Assembly (NCBI GenBank): GCA_030248195.1
Contig: JASAND010006846.1
Span: 1 to 64,000 of the forward strand
Length of the DNA stretch: 64,000 nucleotides
Reading direction: 5' to 3'
Origin: Trissonchulus latispiculum
Lineage: Eukaryota > Nematoda > Enoplea > Enoplida > Ironidae
The translations under genes were made by a program, and so were the position numbers. The stretch's first letter is position 1. Each line of letters opens with the position of its first letter. The notes under the pieces are model-generated. The model did no database searches and was not told the DNA's origin. It saw nothing but the letters and a program-made list of their open reading frames with translations. This document shows positions 1-12,100 of this stretch, in pieces.

Positions 1-292
1 AAGAAAGTAAAGAAAAACGTTAACAACAAAAAATTCACATTAACAACAAAAATTCAACCCTTGAAGAAAACTCAGATGAAAAATTTTCATAATTTCTTGG
101 AAGAAATTTTGTAATGTTGTAAAAATTGGTACAAACTTCCAAATTTTGCCTCATTTGCCGGATTGGCGATCCGGAAAAATCAAGCCGATCCGATCCGGCC
201 GATCCGATCCGAAAATTTGTCGATCCGATCCGATCTGATCCGACTCCGAATCGGTCGATCCGATCCGATCCGCCGATCCGATCCACATCACT
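1..292. repeat. GATCCG-rich repeat, probable end of a hAT-type MITE cut by the window edge
   Basis: About 130 bases (170-290) are runs of GATCC/CGATC. The block stops abruptly with CATCACTA at 285-292. The same CATCACTA ends the hAT-like element at 61490-62038, which has 8-bp target duplications. I infer the right end of a short hAT-type element whose left end lies before base 1. Open frames here are low-complexity. Confidence 0.45.
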
Positions 293-2173
293 AATTGCTA
301 TTTACTCGCGGAGCGGCCACCTGTAATAATGGGTTCAGTTTCTTTATTAAAGGTAGACGGATTATGGAAATGTCTTAGATCCTATCAAGCGTTTTATTTT
401 GTACTGTTCTAGACTTCATAGCCGCACATCCAATTGTGCTATTTTGCACGTTCGATATAGTGCCATATCCATGCAACTTCTACAAGACAGACTGAAAGTA
501 GATCTTGGCTCTGCCATATCACTTATTGGTGGAACACTGGCAGTTTGGGTATAATTCATATCTAAGTTTTGAGATAAATTACGTTTTCATACAACGAAAT
601 GGAGGATTTTTCAGAAAAGAGTCCAGTTTAAAGATTAAAAGTCCGTGAATTTAATATTAGATACAGTTTACTTTATATAGGTTGTTTAGCAAAAGAAAGC
701 GTAGTCGGTTCTTTACTGAGAATTAGCTTAATTACTTGAATTTTTCGAAGTTATACGATTTAAGAATATGTTGTGTCTAAAATGATCTTCAGGAATCTGA
801 TAATAACAGAACAATAACAGAGTTAAAACTTGTAAACAAATGATATAACACACACTTCTCCTTTACAGAGTGCTTGTTGATTTGTGCTTCAAACGTAAGC
901 CCTTTATTAAGTTTACTAGAAGTTTCAGGTTGGCTCCTCAATACTTAGCATAGCTCAGACTGGTCTGCTGATACTGGGTTTTTGTATATTCGAACTAATA
1001 AACTACCATAAACTAATCTAATTATCGTTCAGAACTAAACAATTGCGTTTCCAAAATTGTGTTGTTTGTCAACATGAATTTGATTTGTGTACATGAAATA
1101 AAGATCAATATTGTGCGGCAGCAGCGTTGCATAACAATGAAATTGTTAAAGATGAGCATTCTCACACGTCGGCCCGGTACGGTCCGCGAAATGTATTAGC
1201 TGCGGGACTAGTGGTCGGAATGGTCGGATAGGATCTAAGGAAATGTTATGAAGCATTGAAATTAGCAATGATATTACTCATTTTAGTTATTTCACAGCAA
1301 AACTAACATTCGTAGTCTAATATATTATTGTGATGTTTTATTGAAGCTTTTGAAATAATACAATTAGTAAAATTTTGAAATTTGCTTTTCGCTAATTTGA
1401 TCGAATATTGTTAGTTTGCAGACGGGTACGAGTCGAAAAACTTTTACAATGGGTAGGCCGACCATACCGATGGAAATTTTTTGGAGTGGGAGGGCTAAAA
1501 AAGGTCTGGCCCAGGCTCATGCCTTAGCAGTTGAAAGTTCTCAGTTAAATGCAACCCATGCTGTAGCACGATCATTTGTAATTTGCATACTTTATACATT
1601 TTACATTTCGTACGAGATTTCCGGTGCTGAAGTTTCAGTTGTTGCACAATCCAAGTAATTTGGATAACTATGGCGCGTTTGATATGCATTATATTCTAGT
1701 GTATTGGCTCAGAATCTTACGAAGATTTCATAGCCAACAAAATATCGCAGTATAAGTTGTACACAAAAGCTCAGTTTATCTAATGCATACAGGCGACAGA
1801 CTACCGACCTAGTCTTAGCAATTTAAAGCAATACTTCATCTTTTGAACAAAATTAAATTTTTATTGTCATGATTAGGATAAATCATTGTTGGCTATGACA
1901 CTGTGCCTCATAAGACAAGCTTCGAGTACTTTTAGTGGTTGAGCCACTGCGTATAATGTTTCAGCTCCCAAAAAGTAATGACAACATTCGCTTTTGATAT
2001 GGTCACAAGTAATACAACCTGAATCTGACCGCATCATGACAGCGATCTGTTGAGCATACTGTAGTGAGGTGAAGGCCAAGGATGTTATGCTACAGGAAGC
2101 AAGGCTTTAATACACGACATCTCTGCGCCTAAGTGCCAATACACACGCGTGTGTTAGCCGTGTAGTGCATATT
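293..2173. other. No gene recognised
   Basis: AT-rich sequence without a convincing exon. A short open stretch after an acceptor-like site near 1420 (to 1658) has no recognisable domain and is not called. Confidence 0.5.
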
Positions 2174-2412
2174 ATTGCATAAGTTATTAGTGGGATAATG
2201 TCACGAGTAGCCAGTAGCAGCAGAAACGTCAGGCAAGAAATGTCAAGGATTTAGCTGACCCAGCCTTCTGCACAAAGTTTTGTCAGTAACGGTGCCAAAT
2301 TTCATTTCATTTATTGCATAAGTTATTAGTGGGATAATGTCACGAGTAGACAGTAGCAGCAGAAAAGTCAGGCAAGCAATATCATGTATTTTGCTGACCA
2401 AATCTTCTGCAC
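2174..2412. repeat. Two-copy tandem duplication, 139-bp period
   Basis: A block starting ATTGCATAAGTTATTAG at 2174 recurs at 2313 with about 90% identity over roughly 98 bp, including the shared GGGATAATGTCACGAGTAG segment. It looks like a recent local duplication and has no coding signal. Confidence 0.75.
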
Positions 2413-3040
2413 CTAGTCAGCTATTTCTTTTATCATTTGCGGATCCGCATTCCGCAGCGTTCTGCCTGCCCTCAAGCACCGAATGCCACAACAGAAAGCC
2501 GTACATTCTGCAGATGCTTCATAATGAATAATACCCAGGAGTCGCCCGAGGTTAATTAATGACAACTGCCTCCAGACCGGTCGCTGGATAATAGATTCGC
2601 CAATCGAATTTTGGTATAAAAATTGAAACGAGATCACCCCTAAAAGAGGCATTATTCCGCTGTTGAGCTATTAAGATATCATAAACAAAAAATCCAACTG
2701 CGAATAGATCTCGGGCTATTGCGGTACCAGCCCAATGTCCTAACCACTATAGCGTTTTAACATCTGTTTTAAAGGTTGTTCAGGTCATTTACAATACCAG
2801 GTGTACTCTTCGCATTTGTATCTTCATTAGATTGCAGTCATAACAAGGTTTCCACATGAATAAATTCAAAACTAAAGTTGGCCAAGATGAGCTGCGAATT
2901 AACTAACTAATCTTTATTTTCCAGATCTTTTGCAGACTGAAGTAATTTTTTTCGTGAGGCGCCGGCCACACCATTCGATTCCACTATCAAACAGCTGGGG
3001 ACCCCTTTTTAAGTGTTATAAAACCGATCTTTGTTTTGAA
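2413..3040. other. No gene recognised
   Basis: Unique-looking AT-rich sequence with no exon, RNA gene or repeat that I can support. Confidence 0.4.
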
Positions 3041-4165
3041 GAAATTAGCTAAAACGTAAGCGCCACCTGGATTATGCCTACTTTTTCCAACTTTGGCAAG
3101 CGACCACCTTAGCTAGAAAGCAGCAATCGGGGCAACTAAAACAGGGTCCCTGGGTATTTTTGTGTATAAAACACATCTAGTAAGCGGCATTCGGCAACCC
3201 TCTAGGCTTGCATAGTAAATGCTCCACAATCGCTGGAAAAATTGGTCATGCTTTCGCAAAAACCGCATTTTTTATGATAGCAGCGCACGGGATAGCACTT
3301 AGAAAATTACAATGCCACGAATAATGGGCCTCGACAAGGCCTTCAAATTGTTTAATTTTACAGCCTGCGTAGCTCAAGAAATGACGATTTATTTGATGTC
3401 TGCAAAAATGACGACTTTTCAGCGCCAAAATAAAGAAAATCATCTATATATCTTACTATAAAGAAAAGCTAGAAACGTGCTTCAAAGAGCAAATGAAGAG
3501 CTCAACAAAATCTTTCGAATTAATATAATCATAGATATGCAGCTACTGTCTAAATGTAAAAAATCCGCAAAAACTGCCCTGAACGAAAAAGTCGAAGCTT
3601 TCATGAAGCAGGATTGCGCGGATAGTGTTTGAATTCTAAAAGAACTTATTTTGGAAAGTTTCATCAAATTTCATCTTGACTTGAACGTTCAACCAATAAT
3701 ATATGCCCAAAAGGAATCACCACCTTAAGCACAATAAGATCTCAAAAATGTGCATACACAGATTAAAAATGCATCGTTACGAAAAATCTTGAATTCTTTA
3801 AAATTTGCCTATTTTGCAAATCATTTTGAGTTTTTGTAAAATGACAACTTTTCAGCACTAAAATAAGAAAATCAGTTTTATATATCTCACTATAGAGAAA
3901 AGCTAGAAAGGTGCTTCAGAAAGCAAAAATGTAGAGCTCAACAAGATGTTTCGAATGAATGTAAACGATAGCTGTATAGCAACTGCCTAACTGTCAAAAA
4001 TTGACAAAAACCACCCTGAACGGAGACGTCAAATTTTTGAAGTGGGATTGCGCAGAGGGTGTCAGAATGCTAAAAGAACTTATTTTAGAAAGTTCCATCA
4101 AATTTCGTCTAGATTTGAACCGTCAACCAATAATATGTGCCCAAGAGGAATCACCACCTTAAAAT
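3041..4165 (+). repeat. Dispersed repeat family R1, copy 1, with partial tandem copy
   Basis: 3041-3737 aligns as the reverse complement of 54575-55291 along almost its whole length. The shared segment runs from a GCAAGCGACCACC block near one end to GGAATCACCACCTTAA at the other. The part 3408-3726 is repeated at about 3835-4163, again ending in GGAATCACCACCTTAA. No protein is encoded. I read it as a non-autonomous transposon family of unknown class. Confidence 0.75.
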
Positions 4166-5917
4166 CCTTATAATTCTTATACTAATCTAAATTAAAGAAA
4201 ATAACAGCCTTTTCTGGAAATTAGGTCAGAAATTGACGCAAGCTTTTTTAAATTAACATCAGTAAACCCGGTATTTGGCAGTTTGAGCACAACCTCTATA
4301 TAGAATGACTCCTTGCATTTTACTGCCAGAGTGTGCTGTGTTCGAAGCAGCTGAACAAGAAATTACAGTACTCTTTTTTTGAATATTTTTATCGTCGCCC
4401 CGCTATGGATTGGTGTTTTTGCTTGATTCGAGAACAGATCTTTTCAACTGCAGAGGGAAATAACCCAAAAAACGTTTAGCTTCACAGAGCACTTTCATGG
4501 CTGCATACAACTAACTAATGCGTTAATTAATTGATTAGTACTTATTCATTCATTCGTTTGTTTCTCTGTTTAACCAATTATTGATTGAACAGTTTTGAAA
4601 TGACAGCGTCGCCCCGCTAAGGTAGTATTATGTTTCCAGTATCGTGAAGTTTTTTCCAGTGTGCCACAAAGATTACTAATATTGTTAATTTAAACTCGGA
4701 AAAATTCTAGGGTATCAGGATCTCCCCCTAATGGAGGTAAGAACCAGTCAGTATCGTAGTAGGAAAACAGTGGTTTCGGAAACTGTCAGGTGGCCCCATG
4801 GGAATCTCCACTTAATGCAAAATTGTTTGCACTTATGTTGCACCTGCAACAACCAAACGCATTGACTAAAGTTTCATTAATCGCTGAGGTTGCCTCTGCA
4901 CTTAGTTTGCTACTAGTTTATCTAGTGTAAAATGTCATTTTCATTACCAAACTCAACGAAGTTAAGTGAGCTAAAACATTAAATCAGCTACAAGCAGAAT
5001 TAGCCTGCCAGCTTTCGAACTTTCCAGATTGTGATTTCACATCTGACTGGTTGCCATTTCTTAAAGTGCTTTGCATTTAACTTATGACTAGTTGCCATTT
5101 TCTTAAAGTGCTTCAGCTTCACTATTCATTACCAACTTTAATTTTTAGCCTTTTTGCATGTGAATCTTTAGAACCAGTAGTCTGAACAGGCCTTTTCACA
5201 AAGATTTTACAAATTTAGTTTAGATACTGTAAGGCATAATTTGCCGGCACTGCTTACATTGCTTACAGTCGTGAATATAATAATTCTGTTATCAAATGTC
5301 TCAAATCTAGACGATTTTGAAATGACGAAACCACATCACTGATCAGATGCAGCATCTAATTCAACTATTGCTTGCATCAGCTGGAATATTACAGATTAAA
5401 GGAGAAGTGCGAAGTAAGACTTTAATGTCCAATACAAAAGGCAATTCAAATTCAGTTAAGTTTTGATGACATTTAATTCATCTTCGTATAGTCGAAACTG
5501 CAAGGCTCAAGCATTATTGGTAGTCCTTCTGGAATAACATAAACAATTGGCTGCATCCCATCAATTGCCGAATTATTTGAAAATTAATTATAATTTTATT
5601 TGATAAACCATTTCTATTGTGATATTGTTTTGTTCAGATTTCCACTTCTTGCATGTCTTTTTTGGCATTTATTTCTACTCCAGTCATAATTAGAAGCTAG
5701 GAAACAGTGGAAATAGGAACCTTTAGCATAAACACAAGGTTAACTATTTACAAAAAATCAAACCTTATTACTGTACCCCTTGATCTATATACAGGAAACA
5801 GATTTTAATAATCAAGTTTGTATCTTATTTTTATATTTCTTATTTGCGTATGTATTCATTATTAATAATTTATTCTGATTAAAACTTAGCAGCGGACCTA
5901 CAACAGTACACGAACTC
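4166..5917. other. No gene recognised
   Basis: AT-rich sequence. It contains short direct similarities such as TTAAAGTGCTT near 5058 and 5103, but nothing that supports a gene. Confidence 0.4.
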
Positions 5918-5920
5918 TTA

Positions 5921-6487
5921 GGCCCTATTTCTTTAAAGATTAAACGGATTAGATTAAAATTAATCCGCATCAAAGAAATAGCACCTCGGATTAAACGGAT
6001 TAAAATTTAATCCATGCGAGTTAAACGGATTAAATTTAATCCTATTTCTTTTATGTACCTAGGATTAAAATTTTAATCTAATCCTGTTTCTTTATTGACA
6101 CTTCGGATAAAAAATTCAACGAGTTAATTTTAATCCGATCTAAGTGATCGCCATTTCTTTAAAGATTAATTTTAATCCGTTTAATCTGCAGCCTGCATTT
6201 TCAACTAGTTATTAATCCTCGTGCAGCTACGCGGATTAAACGGATTAAAAGTTGGCGGATTAAAACTTTTAATAGCTGTTTCTTTAATGGCCGATTAAAT
6301 GGACTAAAATCAACTCGTTTAATCCACGGATTAAAAATGGTCGGTTAAAATTAAAATAAAGTAAATTAAAAATTTTAATCCGTCAAATCTGTTTAATCCA
6401 GCATTAAAGATATAGCAATTAAATTTTAATCCGGCTGATTTTTAATCCGTTTAATCCGATCATTTTAATCTTTAAAGAAATAGACCC
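5921..6487. mobile_element. Harbinger/PIF-like MITE with TTA target duplication
   Basis: Terminal inverted repeats of 24 bp with two mismatches begin GGCCCTATTTCTTTAAAG on the left and GGGTCTATTTCTTTAAAG (reverse complement) on the right. They are flanked by TTA at 5918-5920 and 6488-6490. The interior is packed with TTAATCCG/CGGATTAA words in both orientations and has no ORF. GG-starting termini and a TTA duplication are typical of PIF/Harbinger elements. The element lies upstream of the first recognised receptor exon. Confidence 0.8.
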
Positions 6488-6592
6488 TTAGATATCTTAC
6501 AACAATGTATTTCCTATTTACATGTCATTTGTCACGTGTTTGATTAAATGTCACTTGCTCAGTATAAAAATCGATTAGAAATTTAATTTCAG

Positions 6593-6943
6593 GTGACCTG
6601 TGCATGAAAGATCAAATCCTCATCAAGGATGGAAGTACTTATATGTTTGCCCACTTTAGACAGTCTTGTAGTGAAGCCTGTCTGGAATACGATCTCAGCT
6701 GTGATTTAACGATATTAGAGCAAGAAGAACCTATCAATGTAATGGACATTATGGTGAGGTTTACCACAGCACAATCCGTTCCCTGCGTCGAAAGCGAGCT
6801 GGAACTTTACTTTGATTGGTTCAACGGTTGGTTCTCAAGTAAACCACCAAGCTATCATCGTTGTCAGCTAGCAAGCCGAAATCCTGGTTGCGCCTATGCT
6901 CCTCCAAACGCAGATTTCGGGCATAGACTGTTCTGTTCATGTG
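6593..6943 (+). CDS. Receptor exon: Cys-rich domain 1
   Basis: A phase 1-1 exon of 351 nt between a TTTCAG acceptor and a GTAAGC donor. It encodes about 117 residues with nine cysteines, an SCSEAC cluster near the start and FCSCG at the end. The next exon has the same layout (SCTESC and FCACG), so the domain is duplicated as a symmetric exon. I do not recognise the domain by name. A phase 1 start means at least one earlier exon exists upstream, not located here. Confidence 0.7.
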
Positions 6944-8632
6944 GTAAGCTTACACAGATTTAACAGTGCCACACTGAAGCCACGATTCATGGTAAGAGGA
7001 GAAGATATCGTTGCTATATAGCAAAACATTACGAATGGAATACAAATATAATAACGCAGTTATATTCTGAGTTTTGCATTGACTTGGTTTTACCACTCAC
7101 AGCGCCAGAACTGGCATAAAAGCTACCAGGGTAGGTGAGTGCGATAAAGGAGTGTAACCGCTAAGGCTTTCAATCTTTTCTGTTACAAAATCTGAAACTT
7201 AAACAAAGTTACAGCGAATGCTGTTAAGTTAACGTGAATCGTCTGTGTCTTGCCATAAGTGGCTTATGTCTCAGCCTTGTGTCTCAGCTTATGTCTCAGC
7301 CGTCTCAGCCGAAAATTGTAAACGTTTCCTAAAACTGCAGTCATGTTCGAATGTACTAAGCTAAAGATGTATTAAAAAGTTGCAGCACAAATAGGTGCTT
7401 ATGTTTCAACTACCGCTTACATGGTGTGATTTTAGATGGAATACCAACAGAGATTGCAGAAGAAGGTAGAGTTTGACAATTGCAGTAGCTCAGCTTTCAG
7501 TTGTGTGGTTTTGGCCTATTCGTAGACCATTTGAAGAATGTCTCGAAAACGCACACACCCCTAATGTCATTTGTTGTTTCACAGTGTTGTAATGTTTTCC
7601 CCTTTACCTTTCTGCTCCATGGCAATTTGCTTGCTGCAAGCCTTCAGCAGGGCAAAGCCTAAGCAATCAATACAATTGGGAAGCTTTGCATTTTGATTTC
7701 AGTTTTGACAGACTAGCCAAATTCTAACTCCAAACTCTAAAAATGTCATGTCGCGAAAACGATAAAAGTGGAATGCATTACTTTTAGAAAACGGCATGTA
7801 CACACTGTGTCGGAGAACCGCAGCCGATGTAAACGGAACACTGCATACTTATCGAGGACCGGTCGGATTGTCATGCACAGAGTCGTGTGCACTTCTTTCA
7901 GGAAATTTTACCTGCGTTGCAGATCCTCTTATGGACAGAAATCCTGAGCCTCTCATGGACACTATCCGAAGCATTGGAGCACAGACTACTTTGCCGTGCA
8001 CAGAAATTATTTCCGGTGAAACTTGTGAACCTCATCGACCGAGTCAAGACGTGAATTATAAAGAAGCCTGTCGGCACTGTGTCAATACAACATATCCAGA
8101 CTGCTATCCAGAGTGCCATGTTAGCGCAGTGCCATGGGGATCCAGGTTCTGTGCATGCGGTAAGTCAGTGAGAGTGCGATGAAATGTGTTCGAGGTCTGG
8201 CACCAAGGCAAGTTATCAATCTTGGAGTGAACAAGTAGTTTCAACCTTTCAGTTGTAGTGGAATTTCTATTTCACCATTAAGCAAGTATTTGCCAAACTT
8301 TCAAATCACCTGATTAAAGTTTAGGCTTGAGCATGTAATCTTGTTTGTATGTTATACATTTTCTGCGTATTCAAATACCTCATAATTGTATTGCTGCAAG
8401 ATTGGTTTGATCCCAGTTACATTTTACAGATGGAACTGAGGTTTCCTTTACTGCAACAAGACTGTTTCCTGATCCCGTTTTTCCACAAGCTTCAACAACG
8501 ATGTCAGCATCTTTATCTTCATTATCATCATCATCATCGTCATCATCATCATCATCATCACCATCATCATCATCACCACCATCATCATCATCGTCATCAT
8601 CATCATTATCATCATCGTCGTCATCATCATCG

Positions 8633-8664
<32 letters not shown>

Positions 8665-8713
8665 ATCATCATCGTCATCATCATCATTATCATCATCGTC
8701 GTCATCATCATCG

Positions 8714-8745
<32 letters not shown>

Positions 8746-8839
8746 ATCATCTTCATTATCATCATCATCATCGTCATCATCATCATCATCATTATCATCG
8801 TCATCATCATCATTATCATCATCGTCGTCATCATCATTG

Positions 8840-8871
<32 letters not shown>

Positions 8872-8920
8872 ATCATCATCGTCATCATCATCATTATCAT
8901 CATCGTCGTCATCATCATCG

Positions 8921-8952
<32 letters not shown>

Positions 8953-9112
8953 ATCATCTTCATTATCATCATCATCATCGTCATCATCATCGTCATCATC
9001 ATCATCAACATCATCTTCATTATCATCATCATCATCGTCATGATCATCATCATCATCACCATCATCATCACCATCATCATCAACTGCGCCATCATCATCA
9101 TTATCACCATCG

Positions 9113-9156
<44 letters not shown>

Positions 9157-12100
9157 GTCAGCATCATCATCATCATCATCGTCATCATCACCATCGTCAT
9201 CGTCACCGTCGTCGTCGTCATTTTCATTATCCCCGTATTCGTCTTAATCATCATTTTCTTCTAATTCAGTGTTCATATCATTTTCTTCCATTTCTTCTTC
9301 TTCTTCTTCGATTATTTCATCAGCGTCGCCGTCGTCGTTATCACCATTGTTACCAAAATTATCATCAACATCATCATCAGCGTCAGCATCATCAGCATCA
9401 TCATCTTTATCGTCGCAATCATCGTCATCTTTCCATCAGCACATCACCGTCAATATATCACCATCAACATGGCCACTGTCAAAGTACTTCTCATTTTCAA
9501 CCTTATTTGTGTCGTCTTTACCGAAATCAACATCATTAACACTACGCACACTACCACCGTTACCATTATCATTTTCATCATTACTACCACAACCACTGTC
9601 AATAACAGGATTAACAATGACAGTGTTATTGTCACTGGAATCGTTATTCGAATCGTCTCTGTCATTTGAAAAATCCTATTCAACAACATTACAGACTCAG
9701 TCATTATTGTCAACACTATTATCGATATCACCACCATTAACAATGCCATTACTATCGTTGTCTGGGTTCTGGTATTCGTCAACTTTATTACAAACACGTT
9801 GTTCAACGACAAGAATTGAAACACCCGCTTCCCAAACCTCCACGCAATTATTGCTTCGTGTTCAGGTACCAACTAGATCAACCACGAAACCATCAACAAC
9901 TCTAATAGTAACGACTGCGGCAATGCAGGTCACTGCTCAACTAACAACCAACTTTTAAAAAACACTGAAGAAATTTTTTCAATACCATCGACAGCAGCTG
10001 CAACAAATGAAACACTGTCAGTGACTGCATTAAAGCAATCAACTTCTGCAATTAATGAAATCATGGTAATTTTATAACAATTGCTATAAATTTATCTATT
10101 ACATCTTCGATACTAGGAACAAAAAGGCAGTGTTAGTGGCTTTATAAAGCTTTACCTTGTTTATTCATTTAACCTCACTAATTTGCTTAGACAACAAATC
10201 CATTGATCATTGGCGGAGTTATGCGGGAACCGACATTTGCTGCTGGCTATTATCTAGGGATTATCACCAAAGATGCTAACGGAACATTATTAGAGCCCAA
10301 ATCAAATCAACTTCCTAAGGAACTTCGGATTCGGCTTGAGAAGGAACTCGATTTATGGACTGGGAATATGAGTAAACTTATGGAAAAATACGTTATCAGT
10401 GGAACTCCAGGTGGGAAGCTGCCTACATACGATTTACTGAATTCTCGCTTCAAGTTTCCTGTACGTTTTATTATCCTGTTATCGATAATGTTGTTGTTGT
10501 TTTTATTGCAATGTTTTAAAGTTAATGCAGTTCAGCTTCACATACCTGCAAACATGCTATTGTCATCGTAAAATTACAAACAACCTCATGACTGCACATC
10601 TACTACTAAAATTCATTACAAAAATGTTATTTTCAGCGTGCACCGTTACCATTTTCTTGGACAGAGAAGGTTATAATCGACATTCTTCGAATAATTGGAT
10701 GCTCCTGGTGTACGGGAATAGTGGCTTGTTTGTTGGCTTTCCAACTACTGTTGAGGTTTTGCTGAGTTTTGTAACGTTTTGCTTTGTAACCGTACAACAT
10801 TTTGTGAAGTGTTATTGAAATGTTAAATATACTACTAAACAAATGTATTAATTGGCTGTCTTGTTAATTCGGCGTATATCTTAATTGAATAACCTCGGGA
10901 ATATCCAAAATTAGTACATCATGATCCTTCAGTTTGTAGGAACTAGTCTTGTCCAGAGGTCAGTACTTTGCGCTTCACTCAAAGCAAGCACTCTGAGCAA
11001 GACCCAGTAGCAGGTGTGGGACAGCCAGTGTTATTAACACAGAATCGAAGAGATTTGCAGAAAAAGCTAGCTGTTAAAAACAATGAGAATATAAACTTTA
11101 GAAGTGATCCCACTATGTGTAGAACTACGCTCTGGCCGAACTGTGTGTAGGGGTGCTGTCCATAATTCCTTATCAACTGAAGTTTACTATCAACCAATTT
11201 CCTGTGCCTGTTTTCCTGGATATATGTTGTATTGCAAATTAGTCAGAAAACTACTTCCAACTGAGATAAAGAATAAGAAGACGGGAGGCTCATATTCTAA
11301 AGAATTCTCTAGTAAATGCTGCTACAGGGAGAGTTTCAACCAGTAATTGTATACCAGCATTCTATGGCATTTTTGTACAACGTATGAAGTCCGCAGTTAC
11401 ACTGTTACCATATTAAATTGTTAATATTACTCTATTAATTAAATTTAATTTTATATTAATTGTATATTTAATTTAATGTTAATTAATTAATCTATTACTA
11501 TTAAAATCAGTGAATTAACAGGCTACCATAAGCAAAACCATAAAGTAGACACATAATCAAAACAATACTTTGAATTGTATAAGTTTATTTAGTTAATGTT
11601 GTGATCCATCTAACCGCGTAGCCAAGGTTCCTGTGTAAAATTTAATATATTAGCCAAAAACTTTATACGTGAAAAAAGACGTTGTATGACTGCGGACGTC
11701 ATACGTACGCTTTATTCATTTGATGGTCACTTATGTACGCATATGCGTGACTACTACGTTGAAATAATATCTGTTTTAAGTCTTTCACATTACAAGGAAC
11801 CCTGCGCGTATGCGAAGAAATAGTTTTTCTCCAGATACATTTGATTTTACTGTTGATGGGAAGGCAAAATGATGAGGTTGTGACAAAATTGTATTATTGA
11901 ATGGGAATTCAGTAGCACAATACTTATCAATTAATTAGACATTTGTAAAATTCAAATGGCCGTTTGTATAGTGGGTTTAAGTGGGGTTTTTTACTTTGTA
12001 GCAGAAAATAAAACGGCTTATCCGGTCAGGACTCTCTACAGGCAATGCAAAGCTACAATTGAGAGCTATAATTTTTATTCATCGTGTTCACCATTGCAGT

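Noticed and set aside
1416..1658. 80-residue plus-strand ORF after an acceptor-like site
   Set aside because: No recognisable domain, no partner exon with matching phase, and length within chance expectation.
9040..9264. Poly-Ile ORF
   Set aside because: Third-frame reading of the same TCA tract, with no flanking support.
8349..9539. Long poly-His ORF on the plus strand and poly-Met ORF (8448-9254) on the minus strand
   Set aside because: Both are other-frame readings of the TCA microsatellite. Only the poly-Ser frame connects to a splice acceptor in the right phase.
11831..11875. Candidate TM2 exon (hydrophobic stretch IHLILLLMG after CTCCAG)
   Set aside because: Its phase does not fit the TM1 exon end, which would give an immediate stop; the donor is also poor.
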